Assembly (NCBI RefSeq): GCF_051900415.1 | Contig: NZ_JBHZGL010000016.1 | Span: 4,213 to 68,212 of the forward strand | Source of the DNA: Frateuria_A sp051900415 | Lineage (GTDB): Bacteria > Pseudomonadota > Gammaproteobacteria > Xanthomonadales > Rhodanobacteraceae | Direction of reading: 5' to 3' | Length of the DNA stretch: 64,000 nt | Shown here: positions 56,883 to 64,000 of the stretch, in pieces | How the letters are laid out: each line of letters opens with the position of its first letter | How positions within the stretch are numbered: position 1 is the stretch's first letter | Position numbers and translations under genes: made by a program | The notes under the pieces: generated by a model | Databases searched by the model: none | The model's input: the letters and a program-made list of their open reading frames with translations, nothing else | Told to the model about the DNA's origin: nothing

Positions 56883-57578
56883 ATGCCCCGACTCCTGCTG
56901 GCCCTCCTGCTGTTCCTGCCCCTGGGCGTCGCCGCCCAGGCCGCGCCGCCGCCGGCAAGCACCAGCGCCACGCCGCCCGCGCCAGGCCCGAAGGTGCTGG
57001 TGCACACCAGCGTCGGCGACATCACGCTGGAACTGTTCCCGGACAAGGCGCCCAAGAGCGTGGCCAATTTCCTGCAATACGTGCGCGAGGGCTTCTACGA
57101 CGGCACCGTGTTCCATCGCGCCATCAACGGCTACCTGGTGCAGGGCGGCCTGTACACGCGCGACCTGCAGCCCAAGCGCACCCATCCGGCGATCGCCAGC
57201 GAAGCGGACAACGGCCTGTCCAACCTGCGCGGCACCGTGGCGGTGGCGCGCGGGGCCGATCCGAACTCGGGCACGGCGCAGTTCTTCATCAACCTGGTCG
57301 ACAACCGCCGCCTCGACTACGCCGGCAACCAGAGCGGCCTGACCTGGGGTTACGCCGTGTTCGGGCGGGTGGTCGGGGGCATGGACGTGGTCGACAAGAT
57401 CGCGGGCCTGCCGACCCGCGGCCAAGGCCCGTTCGCCGCCGACGTGCCCTACCCGCTGCCGGTCATCCAGAGCGTCCGCGTGATCGGCGGCGAAGAGACC
57501 CCCGCCTCCGCCACCAGCGCCAAGGCACCCGCCAAGGCCAGCAGCGTGGCCAAGCCGGCCGGCAAGAAGGGCGGCTGA
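56883..57578 (+). CDS. Exported cyclophilin-type peptidylprolyl isomerase
   Basis: A 231-residue protein with signal peptide (ending VAAQA), a proline-rich spacer and a full cyclophilin domain: VGDITLELFPDKAPKSVANF, FYDGTVFHRAINGYLVQGG with the catalytic FHR, and SGTAQFFINLVDN. A lysine- and alanine-rich tail follows. It accelerates proline isomerisation in the periplasm, like PpiA. Its last base is shared with the lpxH start (TGATG), so the two are coupled. Confidence 0.93.
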   Translation: MPRLLLALLLFLPLGVAAQAAPPPASTSATPPAPGPKVLVHTSVGDITLELFPDKAPKSVANFLQYVREGFYDGTVFHRAINGYLVQGGLYTRDLQPKRTHPAIASEADNGLSNLRGTVAVARGADPNSGTAQFFINLVDNRRLDYAGNQSGLTWGYAVFGRVVGGMDVVDKIAGLPTRGQGPFAADVPYPLPVIQSVRVIGGEETPASATSAKAPAKASSVAKPAGKKGG

Positions 57579-58303
57579 TGGCCAGCCTGTTCATCGCCGA
57601 CCTGCACCTGGACGACAGCCGCCCGCACATCACCGAGCTGTTCGAGCGCTACCTGGCCGGCGACGAAGTGCGCCAGGCCGACGCGCTGTACATCCTGGGT
57701 GACCTGGTCGAGGCCTGGGTCGGCGACGACGACGACGCCGAGCTCCCGACCCGTATCGCCCGCGCCACGCAAGCGGTGCGCGCTTCGGGCCGGCCGGTGT
57801 ACTTCATGCCCGGCAACCGCGACTTCCTGCTCGGCCAGGACTACGCCGACCGCGCCGGCCTGATCCTGCTCGAAGATGGCGTGGTACACGATCTTCATGG
57901 CCGCCCCACCCTGCTCATGCACGGCGACACGTTGTGCACTGACGACGTGGCCTACCAGGCGGTGCGCCGCCAGGTGCGCACGCCCGAATGGAAGGCCAAC
58001 ATCCTGGCGATGCCGCTGGAAGCGCGCCGCGCTTTCGCCGCCAAGGCCCGCGCCGACAGCCGCGCGCACACCGGCGCCACCATGGAATCGATCATGGACG
58101 TCAACGCCGATACCGTCGCACAAGCCATGCGCGGCGCCGGCGTCACCCGCCTGATCCACGGCCACACGCACCGACCGGCCGTCCATGAATTCACGCTCGA
58201 TGGCCAGCCGGCACAGCGCATCGTGCTGGGCGACTGGTACGAACAGGGCTCGGTACTGCGCGTCACCCCCGACGCCGTCTATTTGACCGGCCTCCCCTTG
58301 TAG
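57578..58303 (+). CDS. lpxH: UDP-2,3-diacylglucosamine diphosphatase LpxH
   Basis: A 241-residue calcineurin-like phosphoesterase that cleaves UDP-2,3-diacylglucosamine to lipid X in lipid A synthesis. Metal ligands are in ADLHLDD (residues 7-13), LGDLVEAWVGDD (Asp42), PGNRDFLLG, LMHGDTLCTDD and IHGHTHRPAVH. The overlap with the cyclophilin gene and the REP supplying its TAG stop (58301-58303) mark both ends. It acts at the inner membrane face. Confidence 0.95.
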   Translation: MASLFIADLHLDDSRPHITELFERYLAGDEVRQADALYILGDLVEAWVGDDDDAELPTRIARATQAVRASGRPVYFMPGNRDFLLGQDYADRAGLILLEDGVVHDLHGRPTLLMHGDTLCTDDVAYQAVRRQVRTPEWKANILAMPLEARRAFAAKARADSRAHTGATMESIMDVNADTVAQAMRGAGVTRLIHGHTHRPAVHEFTLDGQPAQRIVLGDWYEQGSVLRVTPDAVYLTGLPL

Positions 58304-58371
58304 GAGCCCGCTTGCGGGCGATGCCCGTTGGCCGGCCTACGAAAGAGCATCGCCCGCAAGCGGGCTCCTAC
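58300..58371. repeat. GTAG REP palindrome overlapping the lpxH stop codon
   Basis: Arms GTAGGAGCCCGCTTGCGGGC and GCCCGCAAGCGGGCTCCTAC are perfectly complementary; the extended match includes GCGATG/CATCGC. GTAG contains the lpxH TAG. Confidence 0.92.
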
Positions 58372-58457
58372 GGAAAAGCGGCGCGACGGGCGGGCGACTG
58401 TCACGGTGGCGCCTCGGCTACCATTGCCGTTTTCCGCCTTACTAAGGACCCCCTCCC

Positions 58458-59225
58458 ATGCAGCTCGATCAGGTCAAGGCCGTCATCACCGGCGGCGCCT
58501 CCGGACTCGGCCACGCGGTGGCGCAGCATCTCGTCGCGCACGGCGCGAAGGTCGCATTGTTCGACGTCAACGAGGAGAAGGGCCAGCAGGCCGCGCAGGC
58601 GCTGGGCGATGCCGCGCGCTTCTACCGCACCGACGTCACCTCCGAGGAAGGCGTGACCGCCAACGTTGCCGCCGCGCGCGAGGCGATGGGCGGGCTCAAC
58701 GTGGTGATGAACTGCGCCGGCATCCTGGGTGCAGGCCGCGTGCTGGGCAAGGAAGGTCCGATGGCGCTGTCGCAGTTCCAGGCCACCGTGATGGTCAATC
58801 TGGTCGGCAGCTTCAACGTGGCCAAGGCCGGTGCGGCGCTGATGCAGTCCAACGAAGCCGGCGAGGACGGCGAGCGCGGCGTGATCATCAACACCGCCTC
58901 GGTGGCCGCCTACGAAGGCCAGATCGGCCAGGCCGCGTATTCGGCCTCCAAGGGCGGCGTGGTCGGCATGACGCTGCCGATGGCACGCGAACTGGCCCGC
59001 TTCGGCATCCGTGTGGCGACTATCGCGCCGGGCATCTTCTGGACCCCAATGGTCGACGGCATGCCCCCGCAGGTGCAGGAATCGCTCGGCGCGTCGATCC
59101 CGTTCCCCTCGCGCCTGGGCAAGCCCGGGGAATTCGCACAGACCGTCGCGTTCATCCTCGGCAACCGCTACATCAACGGCGAAACCATCCGCCTCGACGG
59201 CGCGGTGCGGCTGCAGCCCAAGTAA
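58458..59225 (+). CDS. Short-chain dehydrogenase (HSD17B10/3-hydroxyacyl-CoA type)
   Basis: A 255-residue SDR enzyme. It has the NAD-binding GGASGLGHAVAQHL, Asp in ALFDVNEEK favouring NAD, NCAGILGAGRV, the catalytic Ser in IINTASVAAYEGQIG and Tyr-Lys in YSASKGG. The order GAGRVLGKEGPMALSQFQ and IAPGIFWTPMVDGMP is like human HSD17B10 and bacterial 3-hydroxyacyl-CoA dehydrogenases, so fatty-acid or steroid-type oxidation is likely. It is about 100 bases upstream of efpL; the link is only by position. Confidence 0.9.
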   Translation: MQLDQVKAVITGGASGLGHAVAQHLVAHGAKVALFDVNEEKGQQAAQALGDAARFYRTDVTSEEGVTANVAAAREAMGGLNVVMNCAGILGAGRVLGKEGPMALSQFQATVMVNLVGSFNVAKAGAALMQSNEAGEDGERGVIINTASVAAYEGQIGQAAYSASKGGVVGMTLPMARELARFGIRVATIAPGIFWTPMVDGMPPQVQESLGASIPFPSRLGKPGEFAQTVAFILGNRYINGETIRLDGAVRLQPK

Positions 59226-59227
59226 CC

Positions 59228-59319
59228 GGGATTCGGGAGACGGGATTCGGGATTCGCAAGGGCCCCGCATCCCGAACTCTTCGCCTTCCCAAATCCCGAA
59301 TCCCGAATCACCAATCCCG
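59228..59319. repeat. GGGATTCGGGA inverted-repeat cluster
   Basis: GGGATTCGGGAGACGGGATT and GGGATTCG at the left are complementary to CAAATCCCGAATCCCGAATC at the right. The block can fold back on itself and lies directly before the efpL start, between it and the SDR gene. It does not match the other repeat families. Confidence 0.75.
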
Positions 59320-59328
59320 GCGCCCCCA

Positions 59329-59892
59329 ATGAAAGCTTCCGACGTCAAGAAAGGCAACGTGGTCGAGCACGACGGCACCGTCTACCAGGTGCGCGACATC
59401 GAGCGCAGCTCGCCCACCGCGCGCGGTGGCAACGTGACCTTCCGCTTCACCATGTATTCGATCCCCGGCGGGCGCAAGTTCGACCTGAGCCTGCGCGCGG
59501 ACGACGACCTGAAGGAAATGGACCTGGTCCGCCGCGCGGCCAACTTCTCCTACATGGATGGCGAGGCGTTCGTGTTCATGGATGCCGAGGACTACACCCA
59601 GTACCTGCTCGGCCCCGAACTGGTCGGCGACAGCGCCGGCTACATCGTGGAGGACACCGAGGGCTACTACGTGCAGCTGATCGATGACGCGCCGGTCGGC
59701 CTGCAGGTGCCGACCAGCGTGATGCTGACGGTGGTCGACACCGCACCCGAGCTCAAGGGCGCCAGCGCGACCAAGCGCACCAAGCCCGCGCGCCTCAATA
59801 CCGGCGTCGAGATCCAGGTGCCCGAGTACATCACCAACGAGGAAAAGGTCTGGGTGAACACGCTGACGGGCGAGTTCGCCGGGCGCGCCTGA
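59329..59892 (+). CDS. efpL: Elongation factor P-like protein EfpL (YeiP)
   Basis: A 187-residue EF-P paralogue. It has the three-beta-barrel layout: KASDVKKGNVVEHDGTVYQV, the tip loop RSSPTARGGNVTF, then SYMDGEAFVFMDAEDYTQY and the C-terminal NTGVEIQVPEYITNEEKVWV. The SPTARG tip matches YeiP, which uses Arg where EF-P has the modified Lys, so this is EfpL, not EF-P. EfpL helps ribosomes through certain stalling motifs. A hairpin just after its stop may end the transcript. Confidence 0.92.
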   Translation: MKASDVKKGNVVEHDGTVYQVRDIERSSPTARGGNVTFRFTMYSIPGGRKFDLSLRADDDLKEMDLVRRAANFSYMDGEAFVFMDAEDYTQYLLGPELVGDSAGYIVEDTEGYYVQLIDDAPVGLQVPTSVMLTVVDTAPELKGASATKRTKPARLNTGVEIQVPEYITNEEKVWVNTLTGEFAGRA

Positions 59893-59897
59893 CGGCT

Positions 59898-59920
59898 GGC
59901 GATCCCGCCACGGGATCGCC
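59898..59920. terminator. Hairpin after efpL (candidate terminator)
   Basis: GGCGATCCCG and CGGGATCGCC form a perfect 10-base stem with a 3-base loop, six bases after the efpL stop. The following CTTCCCC is not a good T-tract, so termination may be weak or factor dependent. Confidence 0.5.
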
Positions 59921-60034
59921 CTTCCCCATCGTCCCCCGGGCGGAACAAGACCCGCCCCGGTAAAGCGGCCTCCTATACGGCGGTTCAACTAGCCTCGTGC
60001 AGAATCGCCTGTCCCCACCCCAGCGATTCGGCCC

Positions 60035-62131
60035 ATGACCGCCAGCGTCTATTCGCTACGCGCCAACGTGCTGGAAAGCCTGACGCGGACCAAGCGTCCG
60101 GACGTCCCGCTGCGGGTGGTCGTGCGTAACACGCTCGCCGTGGTGCTGCCGCTGGCGATCGGCATGGCGACCGGGTACACCGCGGTCGGCCTGGGCATTG
60201 CCGCCGGTGCGCTCGACACGATGTTCTCCGACCAGCCCGGACCGTATCGCCAGCGCGTGCGGCAACTCCTGCTGGCCTCGCTTGCTGCGGGCCTGGCCGC
60301 CTTCGCCGGCTTCCTGATCGGCGGGCACCTGCCCTCGATGCTGCTGGCCACCGCCCTGGTCGGCTTCAGCGGCGGCATGCTGGTGGTGTTCGGTACCGAT
60401 CTGGCCCGCGTGGGCATGACCAGCATGATCCTGCTGGTGGTCACCGCTGCCTATCCCACCTCGCCCGCACACGCGGCGGCGGGCGCCGGGCTGATCTTCG
60501 CCGGCGGCCTCCTGATGATGCTGTTTTCCGTCGCCGCCTGGCCACTGCAGCGCTACCGGCCCGAGCGGCAGGCGCTGGCCGTGGTTTACCGCGGTCTGGC
60601 CGCGGTCGCCCGGCAGCGCGCGCAGGACGACGAGGACGAGCCCGCGCTCAGCGGCGCGATGACCACGCTGCAGCAGACGCTGCTGGGCCGCTTCCACGCC
60701 CGCGGCCGCGCGATGGAAGCCTTCGGCGTGATGCTGGAACTGGCCGAACGCATCCGCCTGGAACTCACCGCGCTGGCCGACGGTTCGCCCGCCCACGCCG
60801 TGCCGCTGCGCTTCCGCGCACGCGTGGCGCGCGTACTCGACCATATCGCCGAGGCGCTGGAAGAAGGCGTCGCCCCCGACGCCGCCGAACGCGCGCTGCA
60901 CGCACTGCGCACGATCGAACGTCATGCCGCCGAAACCAGCCCCCAGCGCGCGCTGCACGTGCATGCGCTGTCCGGTCAGCTGGCCGCTGCCGTGCGCAAC
61001 GCCAACTGGGCCGGCAGCCGCGGCGAACAGCGCGCCGAATCCGCGGACCTGCGCCTGCCGGCTTCGCTGCGGCAAAGCTCCGCGCGCGCCATGTTGCTGG
61101 CCAACCTCACGCCGCGTTCGGTCGCGTTCCGCCATGCGGTGCGCTCCGCCGTGGCGCTGAGCCTGGCGCTGGCACTCTCGCGCGCACTTGAGCTCCCGCA
61201 CGGCTACTGGCTGCCGATGACCGTCGCCATCGTCCTGCGCCCGGACTTCGCCGCCACCTTCAACTTCGGCCTGCTGCGCGTGGTCGGCACCGTGCTCGGC
61301 CTGTTGCTGACCACCGGGCTGCTGCATGTGATCCCGGACGAGCCGTGGGCGCATCTGGCGCTGATGGGCGTGCTGTGCATGGCGTTTCGCTACCTGGCCA
61401 CCGCGCACTACGGCATTGCCGTGGCCGCGCTGACCGGCACCGTCGTGGTCCTGCTCTCCTTTGAAGGCGTCGCCCCGGGCGTCGCGGTGGCCGACCGCGT
61501 GATCAACACGGCGCTGGCCAGCGGCATGGCGCTCCTTGCCTACGTGCTGTGGCCGACCTGGGAGCACGGTCGCGCCCGTGCAGCGCTGGCCGACATGCTC
61601 GACGCCTACGCCGACTACCTGCGCGCCCTCGGCCGACCGCAGCGCCGCGGCACCCACCGCGAGACGCGCACCGCCGCCCGCACTGCACGCACCAATGCAT
61701 TGGCTTCGCTCGAACGCATGCGGGCCGAACCCGCCACGCCGGCGGCGCTGGTCGACCTGGCGCAGGCGCTGTTCGCCAACGGCAATCGCCTGGCGCGCAC
61801 CGCGATGACGCTGGAAGCGTTGCTGCAACACCGCCCGGGCCTGCCCGAGCAAGCCGAGGTGAGCGCCTTCGTCGACCACACCGCCACCGCGCTCCACGGC
61901 ATCGCCGGCGCACTGCGGGAGCAGCGCGCGGTACTGGAGTTGCCCGACCTTCGCCTGCTCCAGCGCAGTCTCGGCGCGTTGCTGGCGATGTCCGAAGACC
62001 AGGCCAGCGCCGACCAGGTCGCCCGCCTTACCGACCGCCTGGTGGACAACGTCAACACGCTGGCCCACGTAGTCGGCCGCTGCCCGCAGGAGCCGGCCGC
62101 GCAGTCGGCCGGACGGCACGTACATCCGTGA
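60035..62131 (+). CDS. FUSC family inner-membrane protein
   Basis: A 698-residue protein with two membrane blocks, about residues 25-170 and 360-500, separated by a cytoplasmic helical domain and followed by another (505-690). The second block carries the FUSC pattern LELPHGYWLPMTVAIVLRPD and GLLRVVGTVLGLLLTTGL. FUSC proteins include AaeB and YccS; they are thought to export aromatic acids or affect envelope stress. No AaeA-type adaptor is adjacent, so it may work alone, like YccS. Confidence 0.9.
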   Translation: MTASVYSLRANVLESLTRTKRPDVPLRVVVRNTLAVVLPLAIGMATGYTAVGLGIAAGALDTMFSDQPGPYRQRVRQLLLASLAAGLAAFAGFLIGGHLPSMLLATALVGFSGGMLVVFGTDLARVGMTSMILLVVTAAYPTSPAHAAAGAGLIFAGGLLMMLFSVAAWPLQRYRPERQALAVVYRGLAAVARQRAQDDEDEPALSGAMTTLQQTLLGRFHARGRAMEAFGVMLELAERIRLELTALADGSPAHAVPLRFRARVARVLDHIAEALEEGVAPDAAERALHALRTIERHAAETSPQRALHVHALSGQLAAAVRNANWAGSRGEQRAESADLRLPASLRQSSARAMLLANLTPRSVAFRHAVRSAVALSLALALSRALELPHGYWLPMTVAIVLRPDFAATFNFGLLRVVGTVLGLLLTTGLLHVIPDEPWAHLALMGVLCMAFRYLATAHYGIAVAALTGTVVVLLSFEGVAPGVAVADRVINTALASGMALLAYVLWPTWEHGRARAALADMLDAYADYLRALGRPQRRGTHRETRTAARTARTNALASLERMRAEPATPAALVDLAQALFANGNRLARTAMTLEALLQHRPGLPEQAEVSAFVDHTATALHGIAGALREQRAVLELPDLRLLQRSLGALLAMSEDQASADQVARLTDRLVDNVNTLAHVVGRCPQEPAAQSAGRHVHP

Positions 62132-62278
62132 GGCTTGCCCCATTTAATCGGGTACTTCCAGGCACTCGTATTGCGTAAATCCGCGGCCGATTCATCCACT
62201 CATTTTTTTGAAATGGGCGGGGCTGCGGGCCATTTTTCGGCTGTATTATTTCCTTGTATCACAAGGGGATTAAGACCG

Positions 62279-63310
62279 ATGACGCGTTACGACCCGGCAG
62301 CTTTTCTCGCACCGCTTGATGGCGACTCGCCCACCGGCAGCGACCTCGAATACGATCCCGATTTCATGGCCCTCGAACGCGCCGCCGCGCCGCGCGCCGA
62401 ACGCGCCATGGGCGACAGCGTCAAGGCGGCCGAGGAGCCGGACTGGGACGAAGTGGATTCGCTCGCCACCGGCCTGCTCCAGCGTTCGCGCGACCTGCGC
62501 GTGGCCACGCACCTGGCGACCGCCTGGATGCGCACCGGTGGCATGTCCGGCTGGGCCGCCGGTCTGGCACTGCTCCGTGGCCTGCTCGAAGACCATTGGG
62601 ACGGCGTGCACCCGCAACTGGACGCCGAAGACGACGATGACCCGACCGCGCGCGTCAACGCCATCGCCGCCATTGCCAATCCGCTGGGGCTGCTCGCCTA
62701 TTTCCGCAATACACCGTTCGTGCAATCGCCGCGATTGGGCCGGTTTTCGCTGCGTGACCTGCGCATTGCCAATGGCACGATGAAAATCGACGCCGGCGAC
62801 GAGGCGCTGCCGAGCATGACGGAGATCGAAGCGTGCTGCCTCGATTGCTCCGAAGAGGAGCTTGCCGCCACGCTGGATGCGGCCACGCGCATCCTGGACG
62901 AAGCCAAGGCGATCGACCGGATTTTCAACGACCGTATCGGCACCGCCGGCCCGGACCTCAAGCCGCTGCTGACCGACAGCTACGAGTTGAAGAAATTCGT
63001 CGAGTCGCAGGCGGCACGACGCATGCCCGACATCGCAAGCGATACCGAAACCGCATCCGAAACCGGCGAGCCTGCTGCGCCTGGCCAGCGCGCCAGCGTC
63101 CCGGGCCGCATCGAAACGCCACAGGATGTGCTGCGCCGGATCGACGACATCTGCGACTACTACACGCGCTGCGAGCCCTCCAGCCCGGTTCCGCTGCTGC
63201 TGCGTCGCGCCCAGCGCCTGGTCGGCAAGAACTTCCTCGACCTGCTCAAGGACCTCGCGCCCGGCGGCGTCAGCGAGATGGAAGTGATCTCCGGCCCCAA
63301 CGAGGACTGA
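62279..63310 (+). CDS. tssA: Type VI secretion system protein TssA
   Basis: A 343-residue protein with the ImpA N-terminal domain: FLAPLDGDSPTGSDLEYDPDF, GDSVKAAEEPDWDEV, LQRSRDLRVATHLATAWMRT and GLLEDHWDGVHPQLDAEDDDDP. A charged linker leads to a C-terminal helical tail (RIDDICDYYTRCEPSSPVPLLLRRAQRL). TssA guides sheath-tube assembly at the baseplate of the type VI machine. ATG 62279 follows AAGGGGA. No other tss gene is seen to the window end; the following 690 bases are repeats. The upstream region is clearly AT-richer than the surroundings. Confidence 0.92.
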   Translation: MTRYDPAAFLAPLDGDSPTGSDLEYDPDFMALERAAAPRAERAMGDSVKAAEEPDWDEVDSLATGLLQRSRDLRVATHLATAWMRTGGMSGWAAGLALLRGLLEDHWDGVHPQLDAEDDDDPTARVNAIAAIANPLGLLAYFRNTPFVQSPRLGRFSLRDLRIANGTMKIDAGDEALPSMTEIEACCLDCSEEELAATLDAATRILDEAKAIDRIFNDRIGTAGPDLKPLLTDSYELKKFVESQAARRMPDIASDTETASETGEPAAPGQRASVPGRIETPQDVLRRIDDICDYYTRCEPSSPVPLLLRRAQRLVGKNFLDLLKDLAPGGVSEMEVISGPNED

Positions 63311-63318
63311 TCCGCTAC

Positions 63319-63337
63319 GGCGCCGCCTCGCGGCGCC
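63319..63337. terminator. GC hairpin just after tssA
   Basis: GGCGCCGC and GCGGCGCC form a perfect 8-base stem with loop CTC, nine bases beyond the tssA stop. No T-tract follows. It may reduce read-through into the repeat block. Confidence 0.35.
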
Positions 63338-63439
63338 CTCCCGTGCGAGAAGGCGCCATACCCGCCGCGCAGGGCAAGCATCCGCCACAACGTCACCCGT
63401 CGAGGGAGAACATCCCATCTACGGTTCTCGCAGGCATTC

Positions 63440-64000
63440 CCGCGAGCCCCGGCCCCTCGCCCCAACCCTCTCCCCGGCGGGGAGCGCGAGCCAAGTGCGG
63501 CGCTCCGGCCCCCAAACGCGCAAGCCCTCTTGCCTCAACTCCCGAGCGCCCGCGGTAAAGCGGCGGCGGCTCCTCTAAGAGCAGGCGACTGACCAAGCAA
63601 GCGCACTGGCACCTAGCTTTTTAGTCACCCCGTGTTTAGCAGGCCATTTCTTTGGTTACTTTCTTTGGGCCAGCAAAGAAAGTGACCCGAGCGCCGGCAG
63701 GCGATCGAAAGCCGCGGCAGGCGAGCCAAGTCGCGGGGAGGCTGCGCAAGAACGACAAGCAAGGCAGCGCTCTCGCAGGCAGCCCCGCGAGCCCCGGCCC
63801 CTCACCCCAGCCCTCTCCCCAGAGGGGAGAGGGAGCCAAGTACGGCGCTCCAGCGTCCAAACGCGCAAGTCCTTTGCCTCAGCTCCCGAGCGCCCGCGGT
63901 AAAGCGGCGGCAGCTCCTCTAAGAGCAAGCGACTGACCAAGCAAAGCGAGGCGGCACCTAGCTCTTATCCCTCACCGGGCTTAGCCAGGCCGTTTCTTTG
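63440..64000. repeat. Duplicated 220-base repeat block at the right edge
   Basis: The 690 bases after tssA hold no gene. A segment of about 215 bases occurs twice, at 63437-63657 and 63780-64000 (second copy cut by the window end). Each begins CCCGCGAGCCCCGGCCCCTC with the CCAACCCTCTCCCC or CCAGCCCTCTCCCC core, continues with GAGCGCCCGCGGTAAAGCGG and CCTCTAAGAGCA and ends near CATTTCTTTG or CGTTTCTTTG. Between them lies the TTACTTTCTTTGGGCCAGC palindrome (63655-63690). Confidence 0.85.
63655..63690. repeat. TTTCTTTGGGCCAGCAAAGAAA palindrome
   Basis: TTACTTTCTTTG and CAAAGAAAGTGA face each other across GGCCAG, giving an 11- to 12-base stem in DNA much richer in A+T than its flanks. Such CTTTGGTTACTTTCTTTGGG strings are common between genes in Xanthomonadales and related bacteria, function unknown. 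Confidence 0.7.

Overview
The window is a gene-dense, very GC-rich chromosomal segment, mostly housekeeping and physiology, with no plasmid, prophage, rRNA, tRNA or CRISPR signature that I could see. A linear phoB-phoR-ppk1-ppx block, an EfpL-type translation factor next to an SDR gene, several PAS hybrid kinases and many GTAG-type REP palindromes suggest a gammaproteobacterium of the Xanthomonadales, most likely Rhodanobacteraceae (Rhodanobacter, Dyella, Luteibacter or Frateuria). This is inference from gene content; no database search was run.

Layout. 1-4.9 kb: the end of a winged-helix regulator, an undecaprenyl-diphosphate-synthase-like enzyme, two small membrane proteins, a luciferase-like flavin oxidoreductase, an HDOD protein and a lipoprotein. 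4.9-9.9 kb: an FAD monooxygenase, small proteins, a CBS protein, an exported methyltransferase-fold protein and a DUF72 protein. 10-13.8 kb: the DNA repair genes nei and alkB around a CDF metal transporter, then a secreted EreA/ChaN-like protein. 14-30.9 kb: an M28 peptidase and a signalling-rich stretch with two PAS hybrid kinases, a PadR-HAAS membrane pair, a HWE kinase, and an overlapping operon of TonB-dependent receptor, YfiR, sensor kinase and single-domain receiver. 31-33.3 kb: a Tag-like glycosylase, a zinc alcohol dehydrogenase with a cupin, and a frameshifted LysR remnant. 33.7-38.9 kb: the sulfate ABC transporter sbp-cysT-cysW-cysA and a convergent OprP-like porin. 39-46.8 kb: a divergent PPIase, a DMT exporter, rlmJ, slp, a second CDF transporter, an LpxO-like hydroxylase and an ECF41-type sigma factor with its carboxymuconolactone-decarboxylase partner. 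47-50.8 kb: an isocitrate dehydrogenase predicted to use NAD, an AhpD-like protein, grxC and a BepA-like M48 protease. 51-56.7 kb: phoB-phoR-ppk1-ppx. 56.9-63.3 kb: ppiB-like, lpxH, an SDR, efpL, a FUSC protein and tssA of a type VI secretion system whose other genes are not visible. The right edge is a duplicated repeat block.

Working together. The phosphate block joins the Pho two-component system to polyphosphate synthesis and breakdown. The sulfate ABC genes plus porin form an oxyanion uptake route across both membranes. The receptor-YfiR-kinase-receiver operon looks like a YfiBNR-type envelope relay whose output is phosphotransfer instead of cyclic-di-GMP, and is the best candidate for an uncharacterised system here.

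Repeats are a major feature. GTAG REP palindromes fill many gaps, and four of them supply the TAG stop codon of the gene before them. A second family of CCCCATCCGCC inverted repeats and a third of CTCACCCCAGCCCTCTCCCC units, tandem in places, fill most of the rest.
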